A DNA stretch of 64,000 nt from Rhipicephalus microplus (lineage: Eukaryota > Arthropoda > Arachnida > Ixodida > Ixodidae): assembly GCF_043290135.1 (NCBI RefSeq), contig NC_134701.1, positions 202,848,601 through 202,912,600 of the forward strand, in the 5' to 3' direction. Both the position numbers and the translations under genes were made by a program. Position 1 is the first letter of the stretch; every line of letters begins with the position of its first letter. Below the pieces are notes generated by a model. That model had not been told where the DNA came from. It made no database searches and saw nothing but the letters and a program-made list of their open reading frames with translations. Positions 11,142 to 22,830 of the stretch are shown piece by piece.

Positions 11142-12693
11142 TAGTGAGTAAAGTAGCAAAAGCGGTCCCAGCAGTGCATTTGCAGGCAGCCATGTGTATT
11201 AGCAGCTGCCCAGAGTGGTTTATTACAGCACTGAGGGAGTCTTCGTTTGATATATGCACAGGTAGAAGACACTTTAGCGTGAATGTGTACTGCGAAACAG
11301 CTCTTTTTCGTAGAACCCCTGGCGGCGGACGCCGGTTATATAGAGGCGGCAAATAAAACCTCCGTCGTGCGCTCAAATTAGTGCAGGATGCAGCCTGGCC
11401 TGTAGAGTAATGTCTGCCCAAAATATTGCCACGCCACGACACTTTCCAGGGCGATAATCTTCAGTGCACGTGGCCATAACACCGTTACACGGTCTCTAAA
11501 TAGCACTAGGTCTATATGCAGTAAGTGATCTTCGTAGAAGGAAAATTGGGCCAGTGCAGACACCAGTGTGTTAGGCGCAGTTTGAAGCACGAGGAGTGAC
11601 ATGGAAGATTACTATTTTTGCCCTCAAAGGTTGCGTTCCCGTTTTCAATGTTCCACCTATTCGCTAGTATCAAAGAAAACGTTAACAATTGTGGTGTTTA
11701 CTATCGCTTGATATACTAGGCTGAAGAGTGAGAGAGTAACACCGCGAACACACACGCGCAACAAAGAAGACATGGACACGCAGGTGCTGACTTGTAACTG
11801 TTTTTGAATGGCAGAATGAAAGACAACATATATGCCAGAGTATTCGCACTGTTACTGCCTCAATCTACATGGCACGAACTCACCAAAAAAGAAGTTTTGA
11901 TTACACCTCGATTAAGCGGGGTTTTATATGGTGCCTTACCGGTTGTACCTATAGATGAACGCGCTTGCTGTACTGACATATATATGAAACAAAACACTAT
12001 GAGAGGCAGGCACTATAAGAGTACGCAGTACTCTTAATCGCGACTATATTTATAAGCACAACACACTCCTTGCTTCCTTTACTCCCATTTTCTTCTAATC
12101 TACATGTTTTCAGCCACCTCAGTAATCGCGACGCGAGCATACTATTGTTTACTGTGTGCTGTGTGACTCTTTGTCAAACTCGGATTTCTGCGAATTACTC
12201 GTTGAGATAGTGGTGGTTCCAAAAAGGAGAAGGGTAGTAGGGGTGATCACCATCCCCCAAAGCCTGTCAACACTCTCACCCTCTCTCCTCAGAGCCTGCC
12301 GTCCACCTGCCTTCACCAATGAGGACGAATGAAGGCGACCGTTTTGAGCACAGATTACGATTATTTATGCTACGATAGAGTTTTTGTGCTAGTAAAAACA
12401 AAAAATTTATGACTACGCCCCCCTTTTTAGTGCTACTTCAAGTGACCCCCCCCCCCCGCTTAAATTAGTGGCTGAATCCGCCCCTGCTTTGAGACAACGG
12501 AGAGTTCTTTGTATGATACATGTAGCTTTGACAATGAGTTGAGCTAAGTTGACTTTCAGCGTTTATCTCCGTGATGTGCCATATATATGAAAGTGTGGTG
12601 TGCTGATAATGATACAACGAACACCTGTGTGTTTAGGTGAAGAGGCGCGTTACTGAAGCCCAAGTAATTGAAATTAAACAGTAGTCTTCCTAT
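11142..12693. other. Unassigned DNA between duplicated segments
   Basis: Contains open frames of 60-80 codons on both strands (11071-11602, 11804-12037), none recognised. A C11 tract sits at 12448-12458 and CATCCCCCAAAGCC lies near 12250. No repeat was identified. Confidence 0.45.
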
Positions 12694-12937
12694 CATCATC
12701 AACCATCAATTCTCGAGCCACTGCTATCCCTCTGTGCAATTCCTGGTTCTCAACAAGCCCTACAACATTTTAGCGCAAGCCTTGTCGTGGCTCATAATTT
12801 TTGACTGCTCGTTCCAGTTAGGCCCTAGTTAGGCTGTGTGTTCTGCCAGCACTCTCGTACCTTGAGAATTACGTTTCCGCGCGCCCATTAGCTTATCACT
12901 GACGTCGCATGTGAAATATGTGTAATTTGTGCACCAG
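12694..12937. repeat. Duplicated segment, second copy (A2 direct, B2 inverted)
   Basis: A2 (12694-12820) matches 10761-10887 in direct orientation. B2 (12832-12937) is the reverse complement of 11036-11141 at about 91.5 percent. Here A and B are nearly adjacent, so the copies differ by inversion of B and loss or gain of a spacer. Confidence 0.85.
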
Positions 12938-12958
12938 AGAGTTTTTTTTACGCGCGTG

Positions 12959-12990
12959 TTTTTATTCCACATGCTATTCACTGCTTGGTC
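12959..12990 (+). repeat. 32-bp motif shared with 14458-14489
   Basis: CCACATGCTATTCACTG and its flanks match 14458-14489 at 29 of 32 positions. It is likely part of a larger repeat whose limits I could not define. Confidence 0.55.
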
Positions 12991-13329
12991 AGAATCTCAT
13001 TTCGCCTCATCATCATATTTCTGTTCTAGCACGTCAGGTGCTCGAATTTCACCTATTCAACGTTATTCTGACCTTCACAATGAAATTCGAAAAACGTGAT
13101 TGTTAGGGTAGTTTTTGTATTACAAAACAATGAAGCACATCTTAGTGATGTGCGAGCCGTTTAATGGCACGAAGGCAAATGTTATTAGGCATTTTACAAT
13201 ACCTGAAAGTCTTGCGTCATTTCCATAGAAATGTCGCTAGCGTCACAAGAAAAGTAATGTGTTGCAGCAGGCACACTGCAACTTCTGCCTAACTTCATCA
13301 ACTTTCTGTAGAACCACTCAGAGAAACTT

Positions 13330-13352
13330 TGAATATAATAATATTATTATTG

Positions 13353-13385
<33 letters not shown>

Positions 13386-13612
13386 GATGTCTCAGTTTTT
13401 GTGTGCAAAAACCAAGGTATGTATATGAGGCATACCGTAGTGGAGGTGCCGGTAAATTAGACCATCTGGTGTTTTCTACTATGCACTGACCACGCACAGT
13501 ACATAAGTCTCTATGATTTTCCCTCCATCAAAATGGGACCACCACGGACGGGATCAAATCCTTGACCTTTAATTCGGCAGCCAAGCAGCGTCGCCACTGT
13601 TCCTCCGAGGCG
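13330..13612 (-). mobile_element. Diverged tRNA-derived SINE with (ATT)n tail
   Basis: On the minus strand the order is a degraded tRNA-like head (GGATTTGATCCCGTC in place of box B), ATTTTGATGGAGG, a CACCAGATGGTCTAATTTAC block, CCTCCACTACGGTATGCCTC, GGTTTTTGCACA, then (ATT)n at 13339-13384. This is colinear with Ruka but has a different tail and 3' domain, so I infer a sister SINE family or old subfamily. The (AAT)n microsatellite on the plus strand is its tail. Confidence 0.75.
13339..13384. repeat. (AAT)n microsatellite, a SINE tail
   Basis: An imperfect then perfect run of AAT/ATT units directly joined to the 3' end of the minus-strand SINE. Confidence 0.9.
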
Positions 13613-14730
13613 ACAAATTTTTCAAAGACGTACCACAAGAACCTCAAGAGCATTCGGTTAAGAGAGCAACACCTTGTCTAAGTTGTCACGTCCACGCTAA
13701 CTAATGACTGGTTTAACGACACGTTTACAGGACGTAGGACTTGCACGTAAACTCTCGTGGAAGCCCTAAATGTACCGACACACCGGGGCAGATTCTCAAA
13801 GTTCTGTAGCAGCCTACCCACTCTCGTAATCTCTATTTTCCTAACTATACAACTTGATCACTGTAAAACTCGACAGCACGACAGAATTTGCAATGCAGAT
13901 GTTTCCACGCCGTCGCATCTGCTGCAAGTCTCTACTAAGGCTGGTCTCGGCGGGCGTGCTGAATCCCGTATTAGTATGGCAGCCAGCCACTGAATAACAG
14001 GAAGCGACATCGAAAGGCTTGTTCGAGCCTGAAACCGTTGGCTATCATTGCAAGATAAAGCAGCCCCGAAAATCCCTGCCACACGTTGGTTAACTCTACA
14101 GCGGCGTATCCTGTTTCTTATAGCCAGGCTTAACCGTAGTAGCACGCCAGCGGTTTAAAACTTCCTTCCGTGTAAACAAAGCCACATGGGGTTTCTAGTT
14201 TTATGTTTGGAGGAGTTCTACTTCCTTCTTTAGACGGTCGTTTCTACGTTGTGTGGGAGCTTCACGCTGGCCACGACCGTGTATTTTCGAATGAGTGGTT
14301 TGAGAGTTTCGTTTTTTTTTTTTTTCGCACGTGTCATAGCTTTACGCCAAGATATATAGTTACCAGAGAAACTCCTTAAGCACGTCATGTTTATGAACTA
14401 CGTAATCATTAGGGTCCCATAAAATAGGTGCGTTGGCAGTCTGCGCTTTTTTTGTTGTTTTTATGCCACATGCTATTCACTGTTTGGTTAAAACGTGCAC
14501 TTTGTTGCCGATTTTCCTTTCCTTTTTCAGTCGGTTACTTCCAATATATGAAGTGAGTGCCCAAAAGCAATCTGAATTTACTCTGCGCTATTTCGTATTT
14601 GTTAAAGTATTGGTAACTATCGCTTACCAATTAGGTTATAGGAGCCGTCTATTGTCGTAGCGCATTGTTAACCTCTTTTTAGAGCAAAGCTTTTCTTGTA
14701 ATTGACAGCACTCATTGAGAGATGATGGAG
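13613..14730. other. Unassigned DNA
   Basis: Frames at 13757-13993 (plus) and 13858-14145 (minus) overlap and are unrecognised. A T14 run sits at 14312-14325. The 32-bp shared motif at 14458-14489 is the only repeat found. Confidence 0.45.
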
Positions 14731-14803
14731 AGATATGAGGGGTCTAATGTCCCGAACCCACGAAATTAGACGCCGTAGGGGAGAGCTCCGTAATCTAGAG
14801 GTG
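14731..14803 (-). mobile_element. Short Ruka-like 3' fragment
   Basis: On the plus strand this reads TGAGGGGTCTAATGTCCCGA, later GACGCCGTAGGGGAGAGCTC. It aligns with the inverted Ruka 3' region (GTTTAACGTCCC, then GACGCCGTAGTGGAGGGCTC). About 70 bp survives and no TSD is clear. Confidence 0.6.
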
Positions 14804-15626
14804 TGAGCGCAGAAACGATGTATATACTCGAGTGTGCACACGTCATATTATCCCTACGTAACGAGCGTATTGCCCTCATAGATAGGAGTTCGATACGCCA
14901 TTTGCACATACACATTTTACATAAATTAGTGCTCGAAGGTGTCAACTACAGAAACATTGGCGCAGCCTGGCTGAAAAAACAAAATCAGCGAAGTTAACGC
15001 TAAGCCGTGCAAGGTATGAAACAGCGAAACTGGACAATTCTGAAAAAGCTAAACTGTTCGTGTCTAGGGTGTTTCTATTCCTTACCTAGGCGACACAGTT
15101 TCTTTCAAGATTTCATCTATTGGTTGTTGTTAAGCTTTAACTAAGTGATGCTAGATTGTTGCTACGTTAATTTTCAGCGCACAGACATGACGCGACTGTC
15201 TAAACTTCAGAAACCAAACCTCGCGCTGCTCTCGCTAATCTACGGGCACGTCGTCATTGTAGTTGGCCTTCCATTGCGAAGGTGTCTTCAAGCAGCCGCT
15301 GTTGCATTTAGCTTTACCTACTAATTTCTCGTTGTACGTACTCGTGGCCTACGGCTCAGCGTCGTTGCCTCGCGACCATTTGTTGGGCTAACTATTGCCT
15401 TCAATTTTAGTGAACCAGTTGGGCGTAGTGAAACTTATACCAGTTTCTGTGGCACACACCTGCTCATGATGATAATATTTCTCCGGTAGGCCACACAGTT
15501 TGCAGCTACCTTAAACAGCTTCACTACTAAATATTATTAAAGTTGGATGCCATGAACGCACACACCAACACCAGTTCCATCAGTCACAACAAATGCGTTC
15601 AGGCATTCGTTATCCTGCGACAAGGA
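14804..15626. other. Unassigned DNA
   Basis: No gene or repeat was recognised. One 64-codon plus-strand frame (14803-14997) has no recognisable motif. Confidence 0.45.
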
Positions 15627-15765
15627 AGGAATGAAGAAGACAGGCAGGGGAGGTCAACCAGATAGACATCCGGTTGGTTACCCTACACTGGGGGGAGTAG
15701 GGTAAGGGACAAGAAAGAGGGAGGAGAGAAGAGAAGAAAAATAGCAAGCGAGAGAGAGAGACAGT
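15627..15765 (+). repeat. Purine-rich GGTTAACC-type repeat, copy 2
   Basis: AAGGAAGGAATGAAGAAGAC, then GGGGAGGTCAACCAGATAGA, CCGGTTGGTTACCCTACAC, TGGGGGGAGTAGGG and a GAGAGA-rich end. It matches 17036-17190 in the same order and orientation. Confidence 0.75.
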
Positions 15766-17035
15766 AAATTCACTGCAGCGTGGTGGTGCGATAAACGGCG
15801 CAGATCACGAATAACAAAATCATTTGATACCTTAGCAGTTTTCATCGAGCACCAGTAAACTTCTTGCGAGACAGAGTAGCATATATGTTGAAATTCTTTT
15901 TCATATTTTGACTGCCAGACGTTGTATACGCTTCTGAAAAGATTGCCTCTTTAAGCAGGCGCAGTTTTCAGGAATACAGCAGGCCCGATGGCGATGACAA
16001 ACGGGAAAAAAATTCTACTAACTCTCAAGCCTCGTATATGAAAGTGTTAACGCATGATTTGCCCTCTGAAGCAACCGTTCACTCACCACTCTAGCATTAA
16101 CTAAAAAAAATGGTGCAGTGATATTATTCACTTTGACATTCCCTTCGGCATCATATACATTGGCTTATCTACGTTGAAACTTAAACTTCGTTTTGTCGGG
16201 CATTTCCACACTCGGCATAACGCGTCAATTTTTTTTTTTGAAACCACGTCCCAGCGAAATGGGATGCGAACTTACGGAATTCTAGGGCACAACTTCGACT
16301 TGCACGCTTATGCAAAGCGAGCGACGCAGCTGGCTTCCAAAAAGGTTCCGTCGAGACTTGTGTATTGGGGCTCTTTCCGTATTTCTCCCTACGACGGCAA
16401 CCGTGCATGTGAATCGCTACCAAGAACTTACTATCAGTGGCGCCAAAGTTTTTTGCAGAAGCATTGGTTTCTTCCCTTTAGAAATTGCTTTAGCGTGCGC
16501 TTGCATATGCAGCAGCTGAACAAAAAATTTAAAACGTATGTTGACTTTCAGGCTTCCCTGGACGGTATTTTCTGTTTTGCACCACAATACTGCCACTTGT
16601 ATGAATGCCAACGTTATTTTTGAGCCGTAACGTTACTTATATAAGATTCGACGACTGTTTACCAACGCAAAGATAGAAGGTATCTCTGCCTTGCTTGAAA
16701 CGCTTTTTTTTCTCCTTGCGACACGACAGTCGCAAAAGCTTTTGAAAAAACTGTGTTTTTTTTAACTTTAGGCAAAGTAATTCAAACCCAGTGAGTGCTA
16801 CGTTGGAGCGAATTTCTAGTTTCTTATTGAGTACTTTCTTGCATAAGTTGAGGTATCTAGGACTCTGCTGCTATCTTGGTATTAGTACCTTGAGTAAAGA
16901 TTTAGCATTAAAAAATAAATATAGTTGAACCCCAACTGCACAACAACTTTTAGAGTCTAGTATAAAAACTGCAGCTTTTCTTTAAAAAAACTGTTTTTCG
17001 TGTTTTTAATCTAGCTATGACACCTGTAAACAAAG
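15766..17035. other. Unassigned DNA with a 149-codon open frame
   Basis: The plus-strand frame 16174-16623 is the longest non-repetitive open frame nearby. It starts MKLKLRFVGHFHTRH and ends CHLYECQRYF. I recognise no domain, transmembrane segment or signal peptide. A shadow frame on the other strand (16181-16423) is also open. No splice evidence was seen, so I do not annotate a gene. Confidence 0.4.
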
Positions 17036-17190
17036 GGGGATAAACAACAAGAGGGAAGGCAGGGAGGTTAACCAGGCACATGCCCGGTTTGCTACCCTAC
17101 GCTGGGGGAATAGGAAGGGGGCATAAAGATGAGAGAGAGAGAGAGGAAAGAGAAGAGAAAGAGGGAGGGAGAGAAAAAAAGGAGGATTGT
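17036..17190 (+). repeat. Purine-rich GGTTAACC-type repeat, copy 3
   Basis: The cleanest copy: GGGAAGGCAGGGAGGTTAAC, CCAGGCACATGCCCGGTTTG, CTACCCTACGCTGGGGGAAT, then a GAGAGAGAGAGAGG purine tract to about 17190. The open frames through the purine tract are low-complexity artefacts. Confidence 0.8.
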
Positions 17191-18139
17191 CAGTCAATCG
17201 GCTGGCGCGTATGCAGTGGTGGCACTACACAAAAGTTAAAGGCCCGTAAACAAAAGAACAAAGAAAACGATGCAACTTTAGGAGATTCCACGCTCACAAA
17301 CACGTAGCTCCAGGAAATAGATTGACGGCCGTCCACTTCTATCCTAACTACATTCAAATATTTCAAAGGTACTACTACATAGCTTCACAAAACACCTCGT
17401 GTACTAGAAAGTGAAAAAAATAAAAACTAGAAGAAATAAAAAATTTGAGAACATCGCTAGAGTCGATGTTTAGGCAAATGGACGTGTCTCCTTCAAAGCT
17501 GCAACTGAGCAAGCTTTCGTTGAAGCCTTGAAGAAGATAACTCGGCTCGTCGCGGCGTCAGAATGAGCACACAGTCTCTATTCACGAATTCCTCATCTCT
17601 TTCATTGGAGAAGCACTGGCAACTCTGCTCAGGTGCCACCCTGTCTCAGCTTTTTTGATGTCTTATATTAGAAATGTGGCGTTAGCATAACGCCTCGCAA
17701 AGAACATCGCAGCTGACACATTCACAGCAAAAGTTCACCGATTCGTACTCATCCAGTGGGGGCAAAATTGCTGATTAGATGTCTACCGAACGTCGGAAGC
17801 AGCACTTGTCACACGACGCCGAATGCAGAGCATATGCAACGTTATATGTAGAACAATAGGAAGCAATCGGTGAGATTCTGAAACCTATCGAGGGCATTGC
17901 AAAAGACCCTACTTGCCAGCAGAATAAAAAACAGCGGCAATGATTCAGCAAAATATGGTGGTCCGAGTGAGCGACCATAGTTGAGGACGAGAGAAACTCA
18001 AAGAGAAGAACTAAACAAACGCGGTTCTATTCAACGTCCTTTCTTGCGACACGTCCCACCAATCGAGTTGATCTATCGGCACCCCTAGCTTCCATAATCT
18101 TCTCCCATTGTTTTGTTTTGTTCGTTGAGCTTCGCCCTG
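17191..18139. other. Unassigned DNA
   Basis: No recognised gene or repeat. A 67-codon minus-strand frame (17775-17978) has no known motif. Confidence 0.45.
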
Positions 18140-18900
18140 CTTTAAAGGGAGCGATAGACCTACGTGGCGCGTAGACCTGTCTGGCAGGCTCTGCAGGGTC
18201 TATACGCTTCGCAGGGTATATTGCAGCGGCGAGGATTTGTGGCCGACGGCTCGATCGCCGTCGTTACCGGAGATATCCCGAATGGCCCCGTCCCGCAACT
18301 CAACAGCCTCCACATCACTTTTCGAAGTACTGCGCAACCAAACGTTGCTACAGTCTTCTGGGGCGGGGGCGGTAATGTAGGAGAGCGGAGGGGGGTTGGG
18401 GGAGGTCGGTGATGAAGGCGAGCTGGCTGCAAACTGCCGGAAAGTTTATAGCGCGTGCAACGCCAAATACTTCAACAGCCCCTCTCGACTTTTCGTCGCG
18501 CTGGCCACTCGCACAAAGGCTCTTCCTTGCTGCTTCAGAGGCTATGACGCGAGCACCCTTACGTGACCAGAATGTGTCGTTGTTAGCACCGCCATCGTAA
18601 TGGCCGCCCGACTCCACCCTTTTTTTCCTAACACCCTTGCCTTTCGCGAGGCGTCGGCGGCATTATTGTCGCCTCGGCCGTTTTCCACGTCGGCGCCTCT
18701 CGTAACTAAGAAAAGGGGGGGGGGGGGGGGGGGGAAGGGGTGCCTCGGCTGTTTAGGCACGCACGACGTAACCGGCTTACAAACTTTATATGCAGGCGGA
18801 AAATAAGACACCCCGCCCTTCTGCCCTTTCTCTTTGGTTTGGTTGGCAACGACCTTTTTCGTCTTTGTAATGATACCGATAAGACGGGGGTCATTAAAGG
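18140..18900. other. CpG-rich block with a G20 tract
   Basis: GC content and CpG density are well above the neighbourhood, and open frames occur on both strands at once (18160-18432, 18348-18617, 18542-18904, 18409-18806). That pattern suggests composition rather than coding. A run of 20 G lies at 18715-18734. It could be a promoter-proximal or ancient repeat segment. No TATA box or convincing exon was found. Confidence 0.4.
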
Positions 18901-20459
18901 GCACAGTCGCTCGTAGTAAAAGTAATTTTAGGGTGGGTAGGGGCGTATCGACGATGTCTGGTAAACTCTGAAGCTAGAGCATTAAGGGGCATCTGTATAA
19001 AACGAACGCTTTGCATCTACTTCTGTGCACGGAATGCACGGACGGCTTTATCAGCGTTACTCTTACTACAACTAAAATGCTCCATTTTCAAGCTATTTCC
19101 GCGTTGTTACAATAACTGCTGTAATGAAAATGTTCTTTTTTTTCTCTTTTTTCTTGCTATGTCTCTATTTGCTATGGTTTCACTGTCGACGTTTACTAGA
19201 AAATTATCTTTATTATATGTTATGAATAATAATATTGAAGGTATGGAAAAAGTCTAGTTTACGTCTTTGTTTTTTTTTCGACTGAGCTGACGCTCTCTTT
19301 CTCTCTCTAATAGGGCTCGTCCACTGTTTCGATTCTTGCCGCGCTGCGTATTTTGTTAATATATAACCTAAGTTAGAAGACCACAAACATGAAAGATGTC
19401 AATTTACACCTCTGTAATTGCTCGTGAGCAGAAGATCACACGTACATCTAGGCTTTCAGTTATTACCTTAGAGGGATGGGCCTGAGCGCCAATCTTTCTA
19501 TAAAGGTTGCGTGAGAGTGTTCTCACGGCCCACATAACAATTACACACGCTTGTCAAGAGTCGCTGAATTCTCTCACAACGTGACGGAAATAAACTATTT
19601 AAGTGAAAGAGGGAGAGATAGAGAGGATAGAAAGAGAGGAGAGATGAAGATGTTGAGAAAACACAGCTTTGACTTTCCCAACCATAGACAACCAAGCTTT
19701 ATAATTGCAATTCGATTTGTTCAGCTCACTCCGCAAGATGTAAGCGGAAGCTAGGTCTCAACCCAGGGTAACCAGAGCTAAACGAGATTTAGGCAGAAAC
19801 AGAAGCAGTGGGGCGCTAGAAAAGTTATAGTGACACTATCGCACAGATGTACGTAGGTTGGAACATATATAATCCCAGTGCGTGTGCGCTATCACGCTAT
19901 TTGCATGCGTCAAAGCCCTAAAGACCTTCCTCTGTTTTGATAGTGTGTTTAACTAAAACTTTCTCCGTAGCAACACTGACGCCGGCAAAATGTTCATTCA
20001 TTATGAAATCGTGGCACATTCCGGTAGAACAATAAACGGCATGCACTTGAACTTGCTAATTAGGAATCGAAAGGGAAAGTGTTCAGTGTTTCTCTGCACA
20101 GAACGGGATAAAAAGTCATCTAAAGCGCGCGTTCTGGAGTTTAATGAAATATTAAGGAATTTTACTGCTTGCATGTTCACGGAAGACAACAATCAAGCGC
20201 TACCACAGTACGAAAAGTGCATAACACTGCAACTGCGGTGAAGTTCTCCGTAATTTTTCAGCGAATACCAGGATTCTACGCTTCCGAATTCTGAACTAAT
20301 AATGAAAGTGAGGTCGTTCGCTTTAGCCACGGTTTAGGAACTTGGTGGCGGCTGCCCCATCACAAAACTTACTTTCGACACATTCGTTCTATACTCATCG
20401 GCTGAAGACAGCAGCGCTCAAACAGTGCGTTCGTTCAACACCGATCCTTCGTAGGCACG
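18901..20459. other. Unassigned AT-rich DNA
   Basis: Short unrecognised frames at 19498-19754 and 19990-20241. No repeat was identified apart from a small GAGAGATAGAGAGG purine run near 19610. Confidence 0.45.
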
Positions 20460-21220
20460 GCCTCGGCCTGTGCGGCTCTGATTAGGTTTCCGCACCAGTG
20501 GCTCGGGGGATAACCGTCGGGGCATGCCATCGATGAAGGGGACGAATGAAAAAAATGAAACACTCACACGAAATGCAAAGAGGGCCAAGGGACGGTCGAT
20601 GAATCACTGCAGTTTGTTGTTTTAGCCTTTCTGCCGTCCTCTTCACAAAGCCGACGCCGCCACCCCGGCGTCTCGGCTGAAGAGCCGCTCTTCAACTATT
20701 TACGAAGGAGGGGACTGGAGACCGGCCGTGGCTTTCTTTTCCCGCGAGGTTTATGAGATGGCCGCTCGGTCTTGTAAACAAACCACTGCCATGGCAGTAA
20801 CGCGCGCGCGCGCGTGCACCGTCCTGCGTGTTACGTCGCTCTTTATGGCGTGCCGAGGCCATTGCCGACATCCTATACGGTATCGTCGGTTAAGTATTCA
20901 TGGCCCTACGACCGTGCCCGGGACGGCCGTTGAGCAGCTAACAGGACGGCCAGGCCGCGTCGATGTTTTCCCGCGTGGTTTTACGTTTCGTCCCACGTCA
21001 GTTCCGCTTTCGTTCGAGCCACGAGCGACCTGCGAAATGTTGTAAGGCGAGAAGAACGACGATAATTTACTGTCGTGTGGCATCTTCTTTAACGAGGTGG
21101 CGCTCGTGTTACGTACTCGGCGTTCTTTTTTTTTTTATGTATTCAGGGATTTGCTATCCGTGCCGACACTTTGTAGCTGCGTCAGTTCAAGGCCGCGAGA
21201 TTTATGGTTCTTAAAAAAAT
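20460..21220. other. CpG-rich block
   Basis: Very CpG-dense (for example nine CpG in 20941-21000), with an alternating CG run near 20803-20814 that could form Z-DNA. The frame 20728-21045 (105 codons, R-rich) is open but unrecognised. Possible regulatory or exon-proximal DNA, unproven. Confidence 0.4.
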
Positions 21221-21924
21221 AATCAGTGAGTTCGTGATGTTGAGACTTTATCGTTCGCGCTGCTTCCAGCGCAGCTTGTAGTTGCACTTGGCGAGTGTAA
21301 AAGCAGCCACCTAAACTGCTTGGAAGCATCTTCGTAGATACCAAGAATCTGCGCGTTTCAATCTTATTCGTCTCACGTTAGGTGACGCAAATAGTGGTAG
21401 TAGAATAGAAGTGTTGATTCAAGTGCCTTCAGGAGGGCACAGCATGAACCCCATGCTGCACATCTGACGCGTGCGCGGTGTGAGAGCTACGCAACTTACG
21501 TCCCCACGAATACCGCCGCGAGAGCGAATGGAGTGGCGCGCAGGTTACGAGTAAGCGTAGCAAGTGACGTCAGCCAAAACTGAGACGAAGAATCGGGTAG
21601 CCTTCTGTGATCCCCTTTTATTGGATTCAGTTATTTTATTAAAGTGAACACTGGAGTGGATCGCTTTCTCTACTACTAGCTCCGTTATACTACTACTAGC
21701 GACGCTATAGGCCTTTTACAGTACAATGAGGGCCTTGATTAATTCAAATCAAGTATTACACCTCGTAAATTTCCTCGTTTGTAGCCTTACACATAAATAC
21801 TACGTTCCCACCAAACGCCATTTTTCCCCCGCATACGGCATACCGAAAGGCCTCTTTATTTGCTTGGGCATAAGGGGTCATTTTAACAATGTTTCTGTTA
21901 ACTAAAACGCGTCTTCGATAAACT
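21221..21924. other. Unassigned DNA
   Basis: No gene or repeat recognised. ACTACTACTAGC occurs twice near 21672-21700. Confidence 0.45.
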
Positions 21925-22260
<336 letters not shown>

Positions 22261-22644
22261 CTCTCGTGGTCACCCCCTTAACTTGGCGGGAACCAAAATT
22301 AGTACGGGAGGGTAAGATGTTTTACTGATATGACTCCTTTGTCGTGACATGGAGAATATGGCGATCCCGTCGCGTACGTCGTAAAACCTTTTCCATCAGG
22401 CACGGTTGGCACGTACCCGCATAACACGGGTGAGCATGGGCCACAGACATGCGGGTGTATGCCACAGGTTATTGACAGTTTATATCTACCCAGAAACAGC
22501 GTGAACAGACACTGGTAAGAAAAAATCTGACATCGACAGCGTTGACCCTACCTACGCAAAAAATATATGTCAACGTCCCAGCAGAAATCACACCGAAGCA
22601 TTCTGCGTGGCAATCAAGAATTCTACAAGAGCCGCACCAGGTTT
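22261..22644. other. Unassigned DNA
   Basis: No feature recognised between the microsatellite and the next SINE. Confidence 0.45.
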
Positions 22645-22830
22645 TGATTGATATCTGGGGCTTAACGCCCCAAAATCACCATATGATTATGAGAGACGCC
22701 GTAGTGGACGGCTCCGGAAATTTCGACCACCTGGGGTTCTTTAACGTGCACCCAAATCCGAGCACACTCGCCTTCAGCATTTTCACCTCCATCGAAAATG
22801 CAGCCGCGCCATCCGGGATTCAAACCGAGA
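22645..22830 (-). mobile_element. Ruka SINE, minus strand, lacking most of the tRNA head
   Basis: On the plus strand it runs from the inverted tail GATTGATATC through CACCTGGGGTTCTTTAACGT and the body to GGGATTCAAACC, the inverse of a mutated box B. The 5' tRNA half is missing. GGGGCTTAACGCCCC replaces the usual inverted GGGGTTTAACGTCCC. No convincing TSD was found. Confidence 0.85.
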
